From Hymenolepis diminuta (Eukaryota; Platyhelminthes; Cestoda; Cyclophyllidea; Hymenolepididae), in the NCBI GenBank assembly GCA_900708905.1, contig CAADRB010000088.1, positions 284,813-348,812 on the forward strand: a DNA stretch of 64,000 bases, in the 5' to 3' direction. The notes below the pieces were generated by a model that saw only the letters and a list, made by a program, of their open reading frames with translations, was not told the DNA's origin and made no database searches. Below are positions 12,017-25,300 of this stretch, in pieces. The translations under genes and the position numbers were made by a program. Every line of letters starts with the position of its first letter. Positions within the stretch are counted from its first letter, which is position 1.

Positions 12017-12018
12017 TA

Positions 12019-13374
12019 TAGTGTGTTTCATTCAGTTGGGCCCTTAAATTGCAGCCTCCAGCGCCTTCCATCTCAGCGTCGAAAATTCTTTAGAACATTG
12101 GGAGTAAAACAATAAAATCTGTTCTATTGTAATGCCAAAAATATCAGAATAAAAAGGAATTACTTGACGTATTTTGGGCTGCTGATTTGAATTAATCTAC
12201 TAAATTCTTCATTTAGCTAACGAAGCACGTATTAATAAATAAAAAGCCTATTCGTCTATTAGTTCTGATAAAAAGTTAAGATATTGTATTGTATTCGATA
12301 TCAATAATTACAAATCCTGGTGCCCTATTTGATTCCATTCGACAATAATGAGGATCATTTAAGTAGGCATAAGTAACTGACAAATTAAAGCGTTATTGTT
12401 AAGTGAAGATGAAACAGTAATGTTGCATTATAAGAAAAAGTAATTAGAAAAAATGAGGCCACCCATCACGGTTAAACAACTGAGCAGTGGTTCTTGGGAG
12501 GAATCCTTAGGAAAATTGAAAAATACGAACATTGAAACATAAGAACTCGAAGTGGCGGAGAAGTCCCATAGGAAAAAGTATATACAACCTGGAATTAAAA
12601 ATTAGGTGAGGCTAGACTATTTGCAATGACCTCTCAGCTCCATTCCCTTCCTCTCTATCCTCATCCTACTGTGTCCGTTCACAGTTACGTTTGAAACAAT
12701 TTAGAGTAAGAATTCTATGGAGTATTATAGCGCAACTTCACAATGCCCTTAATTAAAATAATTTCTGTGAACTACGCATATCTTAACTGATCTCAAAATA
12801 GTGTCAGAATGAAGAGCCTCATAAGCGCCACCGATGTTTGATGACATGGGAATAAAAGCTTACACATATAAAGTTATCCATCTCTTATGAATGGTGCAGA
12901 ACTATTGTAAGGATCTGACTCATGGGATTCCAATTTTTAAAAACTGAAGAAAATTGGAATGACTGCAACAGTCAATAAACTTTGGTCAACTAAATTTCCG
13001 TTTTGTTTGACACTTTATTCAATTGTTCATAACCGTGTCGAACTCTTTTAAGCCAATAATACAATTACGTGGTAAAAAGTGCTTCCTTTTTCAATTCCCC
13101 ATCATAGATCAGCCTTGTGTGATGTGTTGAACTAGATAAAATACTGAATGTCCTTAATTAACTTAAAACAAACATAGCGGGCAAAATAATCATGTTTATA
13201 TTATCTCATTTTGGTTTTCATTTGTCTATAATTTTAATAAATCTACATATAATTAGAAAGTTAAATTAAGATTCTGGTATAGGACTATGTTAACATGAAA
13301 TATATGAACTGTAACTTGATTATATTTGCCTATCTTTGACTTTACTATTAATACGAATCCCTTACAGTTATGGA
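12019..13374. other. Intergenic, nothing recognised
   Basis: AT-rich sequence without a defensible coding frame, RNA gene or repeat. Confidence 0.5.
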
Positions 13375-14530
13375 TTACATCGCAATAGCTCCAGCAAAAA
13401 CTTTACCCAGGTTCGATCGCCGTCGGGTGCTCTGGGAATCATTTCTTACGTCTGTATGAGTTGCAGCTCTAACACTAATGTTTAAAGAATACATAATCTC
13501 TCTGGAAGTGGAAATTGCCATAAATTGGCACTCCAGTTTAAAATTTGGGATATTGGAAAATGTCGGCTGTATCTGAGGGTTTCTTGATTAGACATGTTCG
13601 AGTTTCATGGATTTCAATCAGGTTTGAGTCGGCGATGGGGTTCCGGAAATTGTTATATGCGTCCATCAGGTTAAGCAGCAAAGCACTGAGGTTTTTATTT
13701 AAAATAAACAAAAATTTCAGATGATTTCCAGCATAACATGCTGGACGATGACTGAATGAATACAAGGCACCTGAATTGATCCTCCTTCAGCGACCCGCAT
13801 GAGAATGCACTACGCATTCGATTCACAATACTAGTATACTTGTGGATATCTTTTGCTTCTCGACCGACCACACTTAGGTACATATAATACTCAGTGAAAA
13901 GGGACTTATTGTCCCTTCTCACTTTTTTGAATCGTTACCTCAAGCATCAGATTCTTTGACGAAAATGGTAGGAGATAGATCAGGTAGAGATCATGATCAC
14001 TTTCATTGAACTTTCAGAATGACATGTGACTCTTGTTTCGTTCGATGACATTGTCACTCGATTTTCAAAGACATCCAGTTCGGAGTATACCGCGTTGCGA
14101 ACGTTCGCGCTCACCTACGTTGTTCAAGCAGTCTTCAGAAATCCTGTTATGCTTCGACAAACTCTTTTTCCTCATAATGCTTCGAAAAATGGCACCAATA
14201 TTCGCAGCTTCGATTGAGCCCGTCATAATGCCACTCGAAATTTGTTCTAACTTCACAGTAATAATCGCACATATCAATGTAACATTGAAAACTCAGCAGT
14301 ATGGCAACTTAACACGGAAGCCAATTGCTTAAATCAGGACATAAGATAATCTATAGAAAGTGGAATTCAGTAGGAATAGGCTTAAACCAATAGACATACG
14401 TACCGGTGGAGATTATAATTTTATTTATAAAAGACGCGATGGCAGCTGGGAAAACAATTATTACTTCCTTTAGCGGGTTGCATAGCAGTAACTCCAACAA
14501 AGGACTTTACTCAGCTCATAAGAGCATAAC
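13375..14530 (-). mobile_element. Degraded LTR-retrotransposon fragment with gag remnant
   Basis: The core is the gag-like relic at 13538-13922. Upstream on the same strand, 14290-14470 resembles a second stretch at 37480-37705 (shared GCAACTTAACAC block, GGCTTAAAC block and a following A-rich GGGAAAATAATT block), as expected of a dispersed leader or LTR. Short stretches at 13375-13412 and 14477-14514 resemble each other (GC-A-TAG-C-C-CCA-CAAA pattern, then ACTTTAC-CAG) and could be LTR remnants about 1.1 kb apart. All boundaries are approximate. Confidence 0.4.
13538..13922 (-). pseudogene. Gag-like relic of a Gypsy/Pao-type retrotransposon
   Basis: Two overlapping minus-strand frames together give a gag-like pattern: S-L-F-T-E-Y-Y-M-Y-L, then I-V-N-R-M-R-S-A-F, then L-K-E-D-Q-F-R-C-L-V-F-I, in the order and spacing known from invertebrate Gypsy-like gag (aromatic-rich helix, V-N-R-x-C/M-E-x-F, D-Q-F-K-C-L-I-F). 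After this the frame shifts, and the second frame supplies an L-x-x-L-x-x-A-Y-N-N-F helix ending near L-I-E-I-H-E-T-R-T. No protease, reverse transcriptase or integrase is visible nearby, so it is a fragment. Recognition is by pattern only. Confidence 0.45.
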
Positions 14531-16045
14531 GGCACGTTAGCAAAATAATTGCCAAAGAATAATATTAACTCGCTCTAAACGTCGATTAACGATTTGTAAA
14601 GGTAAACTCTAACCAGCCAGACTACTAATTAAGTATGTGTGAACCACCTACGTATAGTTATGATTCGGCAAACTTCCTTACTGAATGTCCTAGATGTGGA
14701 CTATTGATGAACTCAGGTTATTTCAATTATTGAATGTATTTAATCAAAATGTTCAGTTACAATTCGTACAAAAGATACGAGATTTAGAGCTATTAAAGTT
14801 GCATTTACAGGAGGCGAAGGAGTGAAATTTGAAATTTTCGGTTGTGTAAAGGTATTTTTCAAAATTGATTAGCAATCGGCACCCATCGTCCTCAATACCA
14901 TTGTAGATGGAGATATCTGAGAGCTTTACGTTTGACTTTGTGGGTTACATAATATAGCAATTTGTTTGGTGGCATTAGAAAGCATTCTTAGCATTTACGA
15001 AGGACGCACATATTTATTCTGTCCTATCACATGGCGACTATTTTCTGCTCATCAGACTAACGAAGGACGCAACTCAATAATGCGTACCAAATTTCGGCAT
15101 TTTATTGCAACTCCCTCTTCACTCTGCTTTGGGGTTAATTTTCTGTCCTTCTAATATCTAACTCCTAGTTCACTCTCTCTGCCTTTTATTCCCTGCGATG
15201 GTTCAATATACCGTTTGTTCTCCAGTGAACCTGTAGTCTTCAGGTTAGGTAAAGGCTGAGGTCCCTCGATAGTTTTAAGGAGATATCTTTAAGCTAAATC
15301 TGGTCGTACTCCCAAATCTACTTAATATATACAATTCTACTTTATAAACATCTCAAACATCAGGCAGTGGCACCCCTGCCATCTTTATAGCAAAACACCG
15401 ATTAGTAAGAATAAGGCAAGATTTTCTATTAGTACAAATCGACTCGACTTAATTGTACTCAAGTTTACTATTTAATAACCCCAATTATGACCTAGCTACC
15501 CATCCTCAGTTTCGATATCCACGAATTTCTTTAAAAACTAAAATACTCTAAAAGAGTCCCATCTCTTTTGTCACAAAATACAACCGCTCTGATTTCTCAT
15601 TGAAATATTTAAGCCTCGTGGCTTGGCTGTTCTGGGGTGATATTAACTCCTCCATGTTTTTGGCCATCAACTAATGACTTTCGACATTCCAGTCGGCAGT
15701 CAGAAGTCACAAGTTACTTAGCAATCACCCATCGTTTCCAGTAGTCCAATATTCTCTTATATCTCTTTTCAACCATCATTATGCACATGAAACTCATTCA
15801 CTTTCATTTGGATCTGGAGTACTACTAACTCCAACTTAAGCAGCAAAAAGGGAAGTCTGAATCGAAAATTGTATTTTCTTGCAAAATAATGATTCATCAT
15901 ATATACTCTCCCTGACCAATTAGAGACAGACAGTGGAACAGAGGACAGTTGATATCAACGAAATGTCCAAATTATTAAATCAACATTAAATAAATGAGTA
16001 CATCACAGGAATTATTAAACCAATTAGCTTTCCAACGACCTACAA
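14531..16045. other. Intergenic / 3' flank of the HD-PTP gene
   Basis: No gene was recognised. The 3' UTR of the HD-PTP gene should lie in the right part. On the minus strand a variant ATTAAA lies near 15471-15476 and an exact AATAAA near 15185-15190, but I cannot decide which, if either, is used. Confidence 0.4.
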
Positions 16046-16330
16046 TCAATTATCGGTTCCCGAAGTCACTTGATTTAGAGGATCCAAATCACCAAACGGG
16101 TTCTTATCGGATGCCAAACCGTCTCGCGATTTTTTGTACTCCGGGTCGGTGAAGTCTCTCGCAAGATAATGGCGACGATTACTAGGGGACCCGTTCGTGC
16201 TTTCATCCGTCAATGATAGATCTACTAAATGAGATGGTAAATCCCTAAACACGCCGTTGCTCTCAGTCTCTAGCTTGTTCTCTTGAACTTCTTGTATCTT
16301 CTCCATATTTTCCTGTGATTTATCCTCGAG
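16046..16330 (-). CDS. PTPN23: HD-PTP exon 19: C-terminal tail
   Basis: Last exon, phase 0, opening L-E-D-K-S-Q-E-N after CTTTTTAG. It encodes 94 residues and a stop. The tail ends with K-N-P-F-G-D-L-D-P-L-N-Q, which corresponds to the D-P-L-S-L-L-D-P-L end of vertebrate HD-PTP and supports full-length collinearity. The N-P-F tripeptide could bind EH domains (inference). Confidence 0.88.
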   Translation of the reverse strand, partial: LEDKSQENMEKIQEVQENKLETESNGVFRDLPSHLVDLSLTDESTNGSPSNRRHYLARDFTDPEYKKSRDGLASDKNPFGDLDPLNQVTSGTDN

Positions 16331-19300
16331 CTAAAAAGTAGAAAAGATAACAAGATGATCTAGATAAGTAGCCAAATATAAAAATCAAGCAAACGGCAGC
16401 AATGGCAAATTAGCACATGCTAAGCATAACAAATGAAAAAGCGATTGTAAAGTATATACACATGTAGTCCTAGGTCGGATATCTTGACGTAAACCTACGA
16501 ACCTTGGCTGGCGCAAATCCTAGAGCAGACATCATATCCGGCAGCTGAAGATGTTGAGCAGAGAACAGCGAGGAGGTGAAATCTTGTGGTTTAGAAGGCT
16601 CATCTTTCTTTACAGTCTTGCTTACTTCAGATGGGGTATCATCAGTGGTACTGGTATTTCTTGACTTATTCGACGAAGGTCCAACAATAATATCTCTACG
16701 AGCAAGTGATTGTTTAGCAGCTAGACCAACTATCGAGTATGTAGCCCCTAGTTGATTAGGCTGATTTATGGCAGCTCTACGCTGTTGGCATAGAAAGCCA
16801 GCGAGTTCGCAAATATCTGCAATACGTCCAAGAACTTCCGCATAGAGAATAGCAGCAGAAGAGGCCACAAATACCCCTCCTAAACCACCGCCGTCTTCAG
16901 AAACCACTGCTATAGGATGCGTCAGATTTCTCTGTTGTTTGTAGAAGCTCACTGCTGTCTGGACAAATGCTGTAAACGAAGAAATTGAACAGGGATCACT
17001 TGAGTTGGGAATAGGGCCTGAGTAGCAGAGATGTACAACTGTCCGTGTCTGTTGACTTCCACAGTTACGAAGAGTCAGGATCCGTTCAATACAAGTTGAC
17101 CTTGAGATTGAGTCCACAGTGGGAGATTGAAGAGAAACACTATCTGGACGAGTGAGCTTTATCGCTTGCAGACGGATTTCAAGAGTTGAATTCCCAGTCC
17201 CAACCTGAATTCGAGACCCAACCTTCATAGGTGGTAAATGGGGAGGAACTCTTCGACTATCGGCTGGGTCACCATAAGCCCCTTCAGCGTAGCTTTCTGG
17301 GGGGTCAAGGCTGGATGGAAGAACGGAATTCCTACGGCGAGGTGGAAGTGTCATAATAATCAGTTCACAGGCTTGATCAAAGATAATACTCCAAAAGTCA
17401 GCTACAGTATTGGGAAGTGGAGCCTGAGTTAAAAGGTATCGTGGACACCATTCACCAAGAGATGATACAAAATCGAGGTTGCTGGCATTTATATAGTCAT
17501 CTTTTTTAGATGACAGATCGCGTTTCAGTTGAACACGATTGAAATCATAAGCTATGCATTCATGGCACCGATTCTTAGAAGCACTACAGCGTGCAGCTGC
17601 TTGAGTTGGTCGTTTTCCCGGTATTTGTGATGCGATCTCATTCAAACGGGACCAAGATTGTTCAAGACGGGTAGTTTGGCGGGAGTCAGTACTAGTCTGA
17701 ATAGGGTCGTTCATTGTCTCTATCCAGGTCAATAAACGTTCAGTAGAGTCAATAAATCGATTCAGTGCCAGTTGATCAGACAGCGAGTCCAGATTCGATG
17801 ATAGATTTGATGTTGAGACAGATTTGACAGCCTCGCCATACGTTGAAACAAAGCCTGATTCCGCAGTATCATAGATGGCTCTTAAGTGCTTTTCGCGCCG
17901 TTGAACTTCTAAATCCGCCTAAAATGAACATCCAGATAGCACAAGCAATAGGAATTCCTGCCCCAATCATTATGAAACATAAGGTGTCATCAAGTAATAA
18001 AATTTACAGTCAATCCGAGTATGATTGGTAAGAAAATAAACATTAAGTTTAGAGAAGGCCCGATTTTGAGCAGGTGCGAGTTAGGGTTAGCAATAAAACA
18101 ATTTATAAATGAGCATTCTCAATCAATGAATTAGAGGTGACAAACATTCTACTGAAGCAAATTATCTTCTTCGACTTCGAATTTGTGATGCGAGTAAAAT
18201 TTTAGACACTACTGAAGCAAACATTTCTATACAAAATATCATACTAAACCAGTTTCAAACCACAAGCAATATGTCTTGCCAATGAAATGTACATCTAACT
18301 TGATTAAAGATGCCTTGTGGCATATTCATCTTTAACAAGTTTCTTAAGTTGATTTCTGATTTAGCATCTCTCTCTCTTCCATTGCACGATTCACCCTTCT
18401 ATCCACATAAATTTAGGTTACTACCTATGGGAACGGACGCCTCCTTGTTTTCTTATAACACAAGTATTAATTTCCCCTTTCTATCTTATTTGTGAAGTAA
18501 GTTGTTATTCCTTGCTTGGACGTACCTCATATATAAATAACAAAAAATAACAAACACCGTTTCACACCAAAAGAGTTATTCGCTCGGATTATTCTTTGCG
18601 CAGCTTGTCTTTCTTAAAAACTTTACCTGAGTCAGAACAGTTGGTGTAATGGGTTCTTTTTCTTGATCTTCCGGTGTGTTAATAGCATCCAGAGAAGCGA
18701 CTGATTCAGGAACGAATTCCACTGCAGTTGGTTGTGGTGGTTCCGTTGGCTGTAGTGTCGTATCTTCAGGCAAGATTTCCTCAAACGGACTGGAGATTTT
18801 GACTTCGGCAGTTGGAATAGGCGCTTCTTTCTTAACCTCCTGTGGATTGGGGGTACTAACTACCGCTTTTTCTGCCACCTTTGGTCCTTGCTTCGAAACT
18901 GCTGAAGTACCATTTTGTTGTTGAGATGACTGTGAAGTAGCGATGACAGAAGGATTATAAGCAGATGGTATTCCTGGTTGTTGAAATGCGTAAGGATATT
19001 GCTGCCCCGCATGGTATAGTTGACCATAATTGGGGGTCCCAAAACCAGCGTATTGTGCATAAACTTGAGGCGGTTGCTGCGGATTCTGTTTGTTGCCATT
19101 CGGTTGTGATATTACAGGAGTCACTTGTCCAAAAAATTGGGGAGTTGGAGTGGGCGTGATAGACCCATAGCCTTTACTCATCATCTCCGAGAATTTCATT
19201 TTCTGTGTGTTCGTACCAGTAGTTTCAGTTGTAGTTGTGTCAGGTGTGGCTGGTTTCAGTTGAGTAACGGCGGCAGGAGGAGGTTGAACAGTTGCTTGTG

Positions 19301-22300
19301 GAGTAGGCTGAAACAAAGAAGGAGATGGTATTCCGTATTGAGTTCGACTCATCATTTCAGAGAATTTTAATGGAGCTCCGGATGTGGACTGAGTAGGCTG
19401 AGGTGATGGATTCGACGATTTGAACGGGGACTGAATAGGCTGAGGCATTGGTGTTGTGGTTCTAATCGATTGTGACATTGTTGGTTGCACTACTGGAACT
19501 ACTGGTCTATATTGCTGCTGGTTTTGGTCGGGCATTGGTAGGATCGGTCGAACAGATATTGAATGTCGAATTTTTTGGGGATAAGCTGGCTGAACCGGTA
19601 CTCCAAATTGCTGTTGAACAGGAGGAGTGTTTGACCCGTATTGTTGTTGTGGCAGATTCGAAATTCCAGGGAGAGAAGTTTGACTTTCGGATTGAGGGAG
19701 GGGAGATGAGCTTTGTTGAACAGGCGGAATTGTAGGTTGACACTGTTGTTGTGATTGATTCATAACTCCAGAAAGAGAACCTTGATTCTGAAGATGTGGA
19801 ATATGCGACGAACTTTGTTGAATAACCGGTGCTGGAGGTCGATATTGTTGGTTTATCATTCCGGCAAGAGATGACTGACTTCCAGACAGAGGAAGGGGAG
19901 ATGGGTTTTGTTGAACAGGTGGGACGGTAGGTCGGTATTGCTGATGCGGGTATCCAGTAACAGAAGGATACTGCTGAGGTCGTTGGCCGAATGCCTGATT
20001 TTGTTGAGGCACTGGTGAACGTGACGGGTATTGGATACAAGCAAAATAAGGACTCTGATAGTAAGATCCTGGATATCCGACCATTTGCGATGTTTGCATG
20101 AACTGTCCTTGTTGCTGTGCAGTAGCATTAGGAGTAGGCGACGGCTGAGCCTAAAAGGATCAAAAAAATCAATTGACTAGGACATATAGTAAAAGTTTCA
20201 TCGAAATAAGACTTTTCAATCATAAATTGGAAGTTTATTTGCGTCTTTTATCGAAAAATTAGACGCATAGGGATTTAATGCGCTAATCTATAAATCTAAT
20301 CCATACAAATCCATTATTGTGTCAAAGTTGGATAGATTTTAACTCTAATGAAACCCATCAAGGCCAGATTTCACTTACCACATTTAGTGCTTGAAGACGG
20401 TATGTATAACGTAAGCATTTATGGAAATAGTGATAGAGGAGAAAATTGAACATTTACAAGGATGGAAACGAGGTATTTATTCCACTTGATTTAAGGATAG
20501 TAAAGAGCTGTGACGCCAACACCAATAGATAAATTTAAAAAAACCTTTAAATCCTGTTCAGATTAGGTGTGCTCCTTCTTCACCTTTACAATGATGATAT
20601 TTCACATTGTTCGTGTTTTCTTATCAACATCATTCTGAGACAAAAACGATCCAGGATCAGCATTTTGAAAGATTCTAAAAGTTAATGAAAGCTGATATAT
20701 AATGTCATACAAAAGACCGAAGAGACACTAATATGTGAATGAGTTTATTTTAAAGATTGTACATAGAGTGATCAGAGTAAAAGACTGATAACCGAGTTTC
20801 GAGACTTCACTGGTCGGAATAACTGACATTGAAATGAATCATGTTCTCTAAAGCCATGAATATGTGCCTTTGTCCTAGACGTCTAAAGTTAACATGACAT
20901 TACATTCACGAGCAGGGTGGTTAGAAAGAGATTCAAGCAGAATTAAATCCGACGCACAGAAAGTGAGTCAAAATACACCGGGAGTAGGGTAAAAATGTTT
21001 CGATGGTTGGTCGACATTAACCTACTTGATTGGTAATTACAACCATAGATAATCAGTACGCATATAACCATAAAAGTGTAAAAGAAAGAAACCCCTTACT
21101 TACGGGTTCAACTGCGGCAGGAGTGGAAGTATTTGAAGTTGTGACGTTGGGTTGCCAAACTTGAGTTGGTGGAGATGGCTGCCAGTAGGCTTGAGCACCA
21201 GGAGCTATAGCGGGTGGCACCTGAATAGGGTTGGTTAGTGGTATGCCTGGTTGCCCCTTGGCATCATTCTCTGCTGCAGCTGCTCTGGCTCGCATCACGT
21301 CACGTAGTCTTGGTGGACCCTTCGAGACCGTATCAGCTGGTGGTATCAAGGCTAAAGAAAATGGTATAGAGTATTATCAGACACTTCATGGTCTTGAAAT
21401 CAATGTCAAAGGTAATAGGTTTTTAACTGCTAATGAAAGCTGTTTAAACAATGTCCACAAAATTTTGACCGATCAGCAATCAAATATGAGACTAGCTTTC
21501 CACCTTGATCTAAATAGCGTTATGTTCTAGGCCCCTTGTTATGAGTAAATACCTAAACGATGCAACTCAGATTCTAAGTAATGTCATATGGGAATAGGGG
21601 GAGTTTGGACAATAGCAAGTAATCATAAGCGCAATTTAGAAGAGATGGCAGAGTATACATAAAGGGGATACAACGAGTAGACAACGTCCTTGCCAAAACA
21701 TCCGGGAGTGCACATTAATAAACTACAAAATGATGGATATTTTTTAATTCTTTAAATTCATCATTTTCATCTTAAGTAGAGATAATGTCCAGAAAACATA
21801 GTGCTTAGCTTCCGTAACAAAAGTTTGACCTAGCAGGTTCAAGTGAGCCAGACAAAGACGTCCTAAGACACAAGAAATTACGTGTAAAATAAGCAGCAGA
21901 TCAACAGAAAGTGATCTCTTTCGTAAGACGAACTATATTTATATAAGATTTATATAAGATAGAAAAGTACTATTCCTTTCATTAACAAGAGCGAAGGTAC
22001 AGAATGGTAAGGAGATTCTTATACGTACATCTATACGATGTCGATCTGATAATTTCTTCACGCCGGTCCTATAAACTAATGCCCTATTGTCCTCATACTG
22101 GTATAATAAAGGCAGAGATATGCAAATGGCATTGTTTCTATAATGGTACTTTAGGGTAAGAACGAACGAAAGCCAGCAGATAACAACTGTGAGATAGAGG
22201 ACTTCCGTTAAAAGACAATTAGTTTAAAATGTAGAAGATAGAAACGAAAAAGCAGTTAAATAAAGACTTTCGGTTACTCTTTACTTCACAACATACCGTT

Positions 22301-25300
22301 TACAAACAGTTCGTACATCACTCAAATGGCAAAATATACATTAGACTGACTAAAACGCTTACTACCACCTCTCTTCATCATATATTCGGCTATCTGCATA
22401 AGTTAATGCAGCAAACAGCAATACCATACAAAAAACTGACCTCCTAACTGTCTTATAATTCAAAACAAGCATAATGTATTTCAAATTAACTTTCAATTGC
22501 GTTCAATGGACCAAACTGATGGACATTTAATAAGGGAGGAAGAAATTGGAATTTGGAAATCATGGAATTATACAGCCTTCCCCAAATGAAATGCACCAAC
22601 AAAAACTGTTAATTGAAAAAGTGTACTTTGTAGAAATTTAGCACTGACAGTAATATCACAGAAAAAAAGGAAAGAAATTTTGAAGCCGGAAAATAAATTA
22701 TAACCAGCAAAAGGTGTGTTCTCATTCATTAAGACAATGCACTTCCATTCAATGTTCCTTTTTGTGGTGTTTGCATATTACTTACTTAACGATTGGTGAT
22801 CTTAATAAAAAAAGCAAAGATTATATAGATAATTACAACAGGCAGCCACTGTACATTTGTCTTTCCATTTGGTCCATTATACAGACTAATTTCTGGTCAC
22901 TTCGATATAAACCAAATATGGGAGAATAAGTAATGAACTAATTACTTCAAGAACATACCAGGAAGAGGTACAGAGAAAGCAGACGCCGGTTGATGAGCTG
23001 AAATTGACGGTGGGAAGGTATTTTTCATCTCCAGATCATCGATGGCGATGTTGATCCGATCCAGATCGGTGTGCAGTGCCGTAAGACGTTCGCTGATGTC
23101 ATGATAGAAAGCCTGTCCTTCACCACACTTAAGTATCAAATCATCGTAGGCTTCACCAGAACGAACTAAATCGTCGATTTCTTCCGCACGCCTATAAAAG
23201 AAAAGTTAATATGAGAAGATAGGTATTTTTAAAAAGAGATCTGTAATTAGTTAAACCCGACTCCAGTAAGATGTCTACAAGCATGACTCAATTAGCTCTC
23301 ATCCACCCATACACTTTCTTCAAATATCCCTATCTAGTAAATTGGAAAAGTATCGATAATCACTTTCGAGATCTCGCTCATCGATCTACGTCAAATATTT
23401 CCAATAAACACAATCCTCCTCTAGGTGCGTATTTCCCTGTTCTACATCAAATTACTTCGGGTCATAGCCTTCACTCCTTTAGATGTCCGTGTTACGCTAC
23501 TAACACGCAACAAAGCCTCATCTGATTACCCACATCTGTTCTCACTTGATTTACCATTGATTAAACAAGAACGAATTTGCTTTGGATTCCTCCCTTACCT
23601 TCTGCACGAGTAAACAAACCAAACACTCATTATCTTTTACTAACTCACTGTCGTCTACACTTAAGAATGTCATGTTTTTTCACTCCCACTTTAGCGTGAG
23701 CGTCAATAAGAGCCCTGGAGATATTCTCTTGAGCTGTCAAATTGAGGTTCAATAAATCCACAGCCTTTTGGTGAACATCCAAGTGGCGTTGAAAGAGAGC
23801 ATTACGCTCCTCCGTGGTGCTTGTGGTTAGAAGTTCTTGTGTAATATCATCGGCTTGTAGACCTGCTCGCAGATCTTCCAACATTCGAGTTCGTTGAGCT
23901 CGCATCTCCTCAACCTTGGATAGAATTCGAGCAGCTTCATCAAGTCCTTCCAAGAGTTCTGAATCTAGAAAAAAAAGGCAAGAAGAATTAACATGACAAA
24001 TTTAAATAGATGAAGAGAAGCAGTTATTGAGGCATACAATTAGAGCTGACTAATTTTAACTGAAAGGGTTACAATACTGAGCGGCTGACCGAAGCTCTGG
24101 GATGACTAAAGATTCATTTCAGAACCGCTTAACTGCCAATTTTAATATACACAAAGTTAAAAATCGGTAGAGCAACTGAGGACGTTTATTTCGATAGTTA
24201 TTTTGGCTGATTTGAGAGTCAATTTATCAAGTTTCACCTTAAGTCAACTTTCCTAATTTGTGCTGCGTTAAATATATTGTAATGTCATCTGTCTGTTTTT
24301 GGCTGCAAAAAATACGTAAAATTAAGGCGAAATGACCAAACCACAGAATTAAATTTGCCGGTAGGAAGGCTCTGAATTTCTAGGTGATAATCTCACTCAG
24401 AAATATTATAGAAATCAATTAGTGATATATAGATATAAGAATATCACACAGTGAACTATACTCCTTACGAGAATATAACTCCAATGCTTCCTCTATTCAA
24501 ATAAAGCAAGAGGTATTACCTACTTATTATTGACTCATCCCCCGTTTCATACCATTTATTCAGATACTTCGACACAAATAAACCTTATAAAGCTTAGTTG
24601 TGTTATGGGCAATATCAATAACCAAATAATAATTGCTTCGAGTGTACGGAATTGTAATGAAAATGGACACAGACTAGAAAAAATATTAAATAGTTAAGTG
24701 ATACCACACCCACAAAATAATAAATATTACGACAATAAACTGTTAATTCACCAGTAATAAGGTGATTTGCATTCGGCAGGGTGGCTTCTATCTCCTCTGG
24801 TGTGCGAGTGAGGATGTGAAGAGTTTTCAAGTGTTCTGTGAGAGCTTCATGAAGTCTTGTGTTGGATTCCTTCGCTTGAGCCTTAGCAGCAGTGAATTTG
24901 CCATATCGATCAAATACCTTGTTTAACTGCTCTTTAATCGGACCGACCTTAGATGCTGGCGCCGTCGGCTGAAAGCAAAATTAACTTGCTACTAAACTTT
25001 TATAAGTAGAATAGAACGCTTAAGTCAGCATGAATCATTTGTCCATGAGGCCAAGAGTGAAAATAATTATAACTTACCGAAATGGCATTGAGACGCTCTT
25101 GTGTTCTTTGAATGGCATCAGAAAGCTCTTCTAGATCTGCCTCTACATCAACACTTATATCGACCAGAGCTGCATTTCAAAAAAGGAAAAGAAATTATGG
25201 CACACTATGAATAAGGCTAAAATGTGCATATAATTATAGTGATGCTATCCAACTTTGAAGGTAGGAGGGTAAATATAATAAATTGCTAGCACATATTTTT

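Noticed and set aside
14026..14332. Overlapping frames on both strands beside the gag relic
   Set aside because: Could be the N-terminal part of gag, but I could not align it with confidence and the frames are broken.
18676..19735. Several plus-strand frames up to 87 codons
   Set aside because: Antisense shadows of the low-complexity Gln/Pro-rich HD-PTP exon 17.
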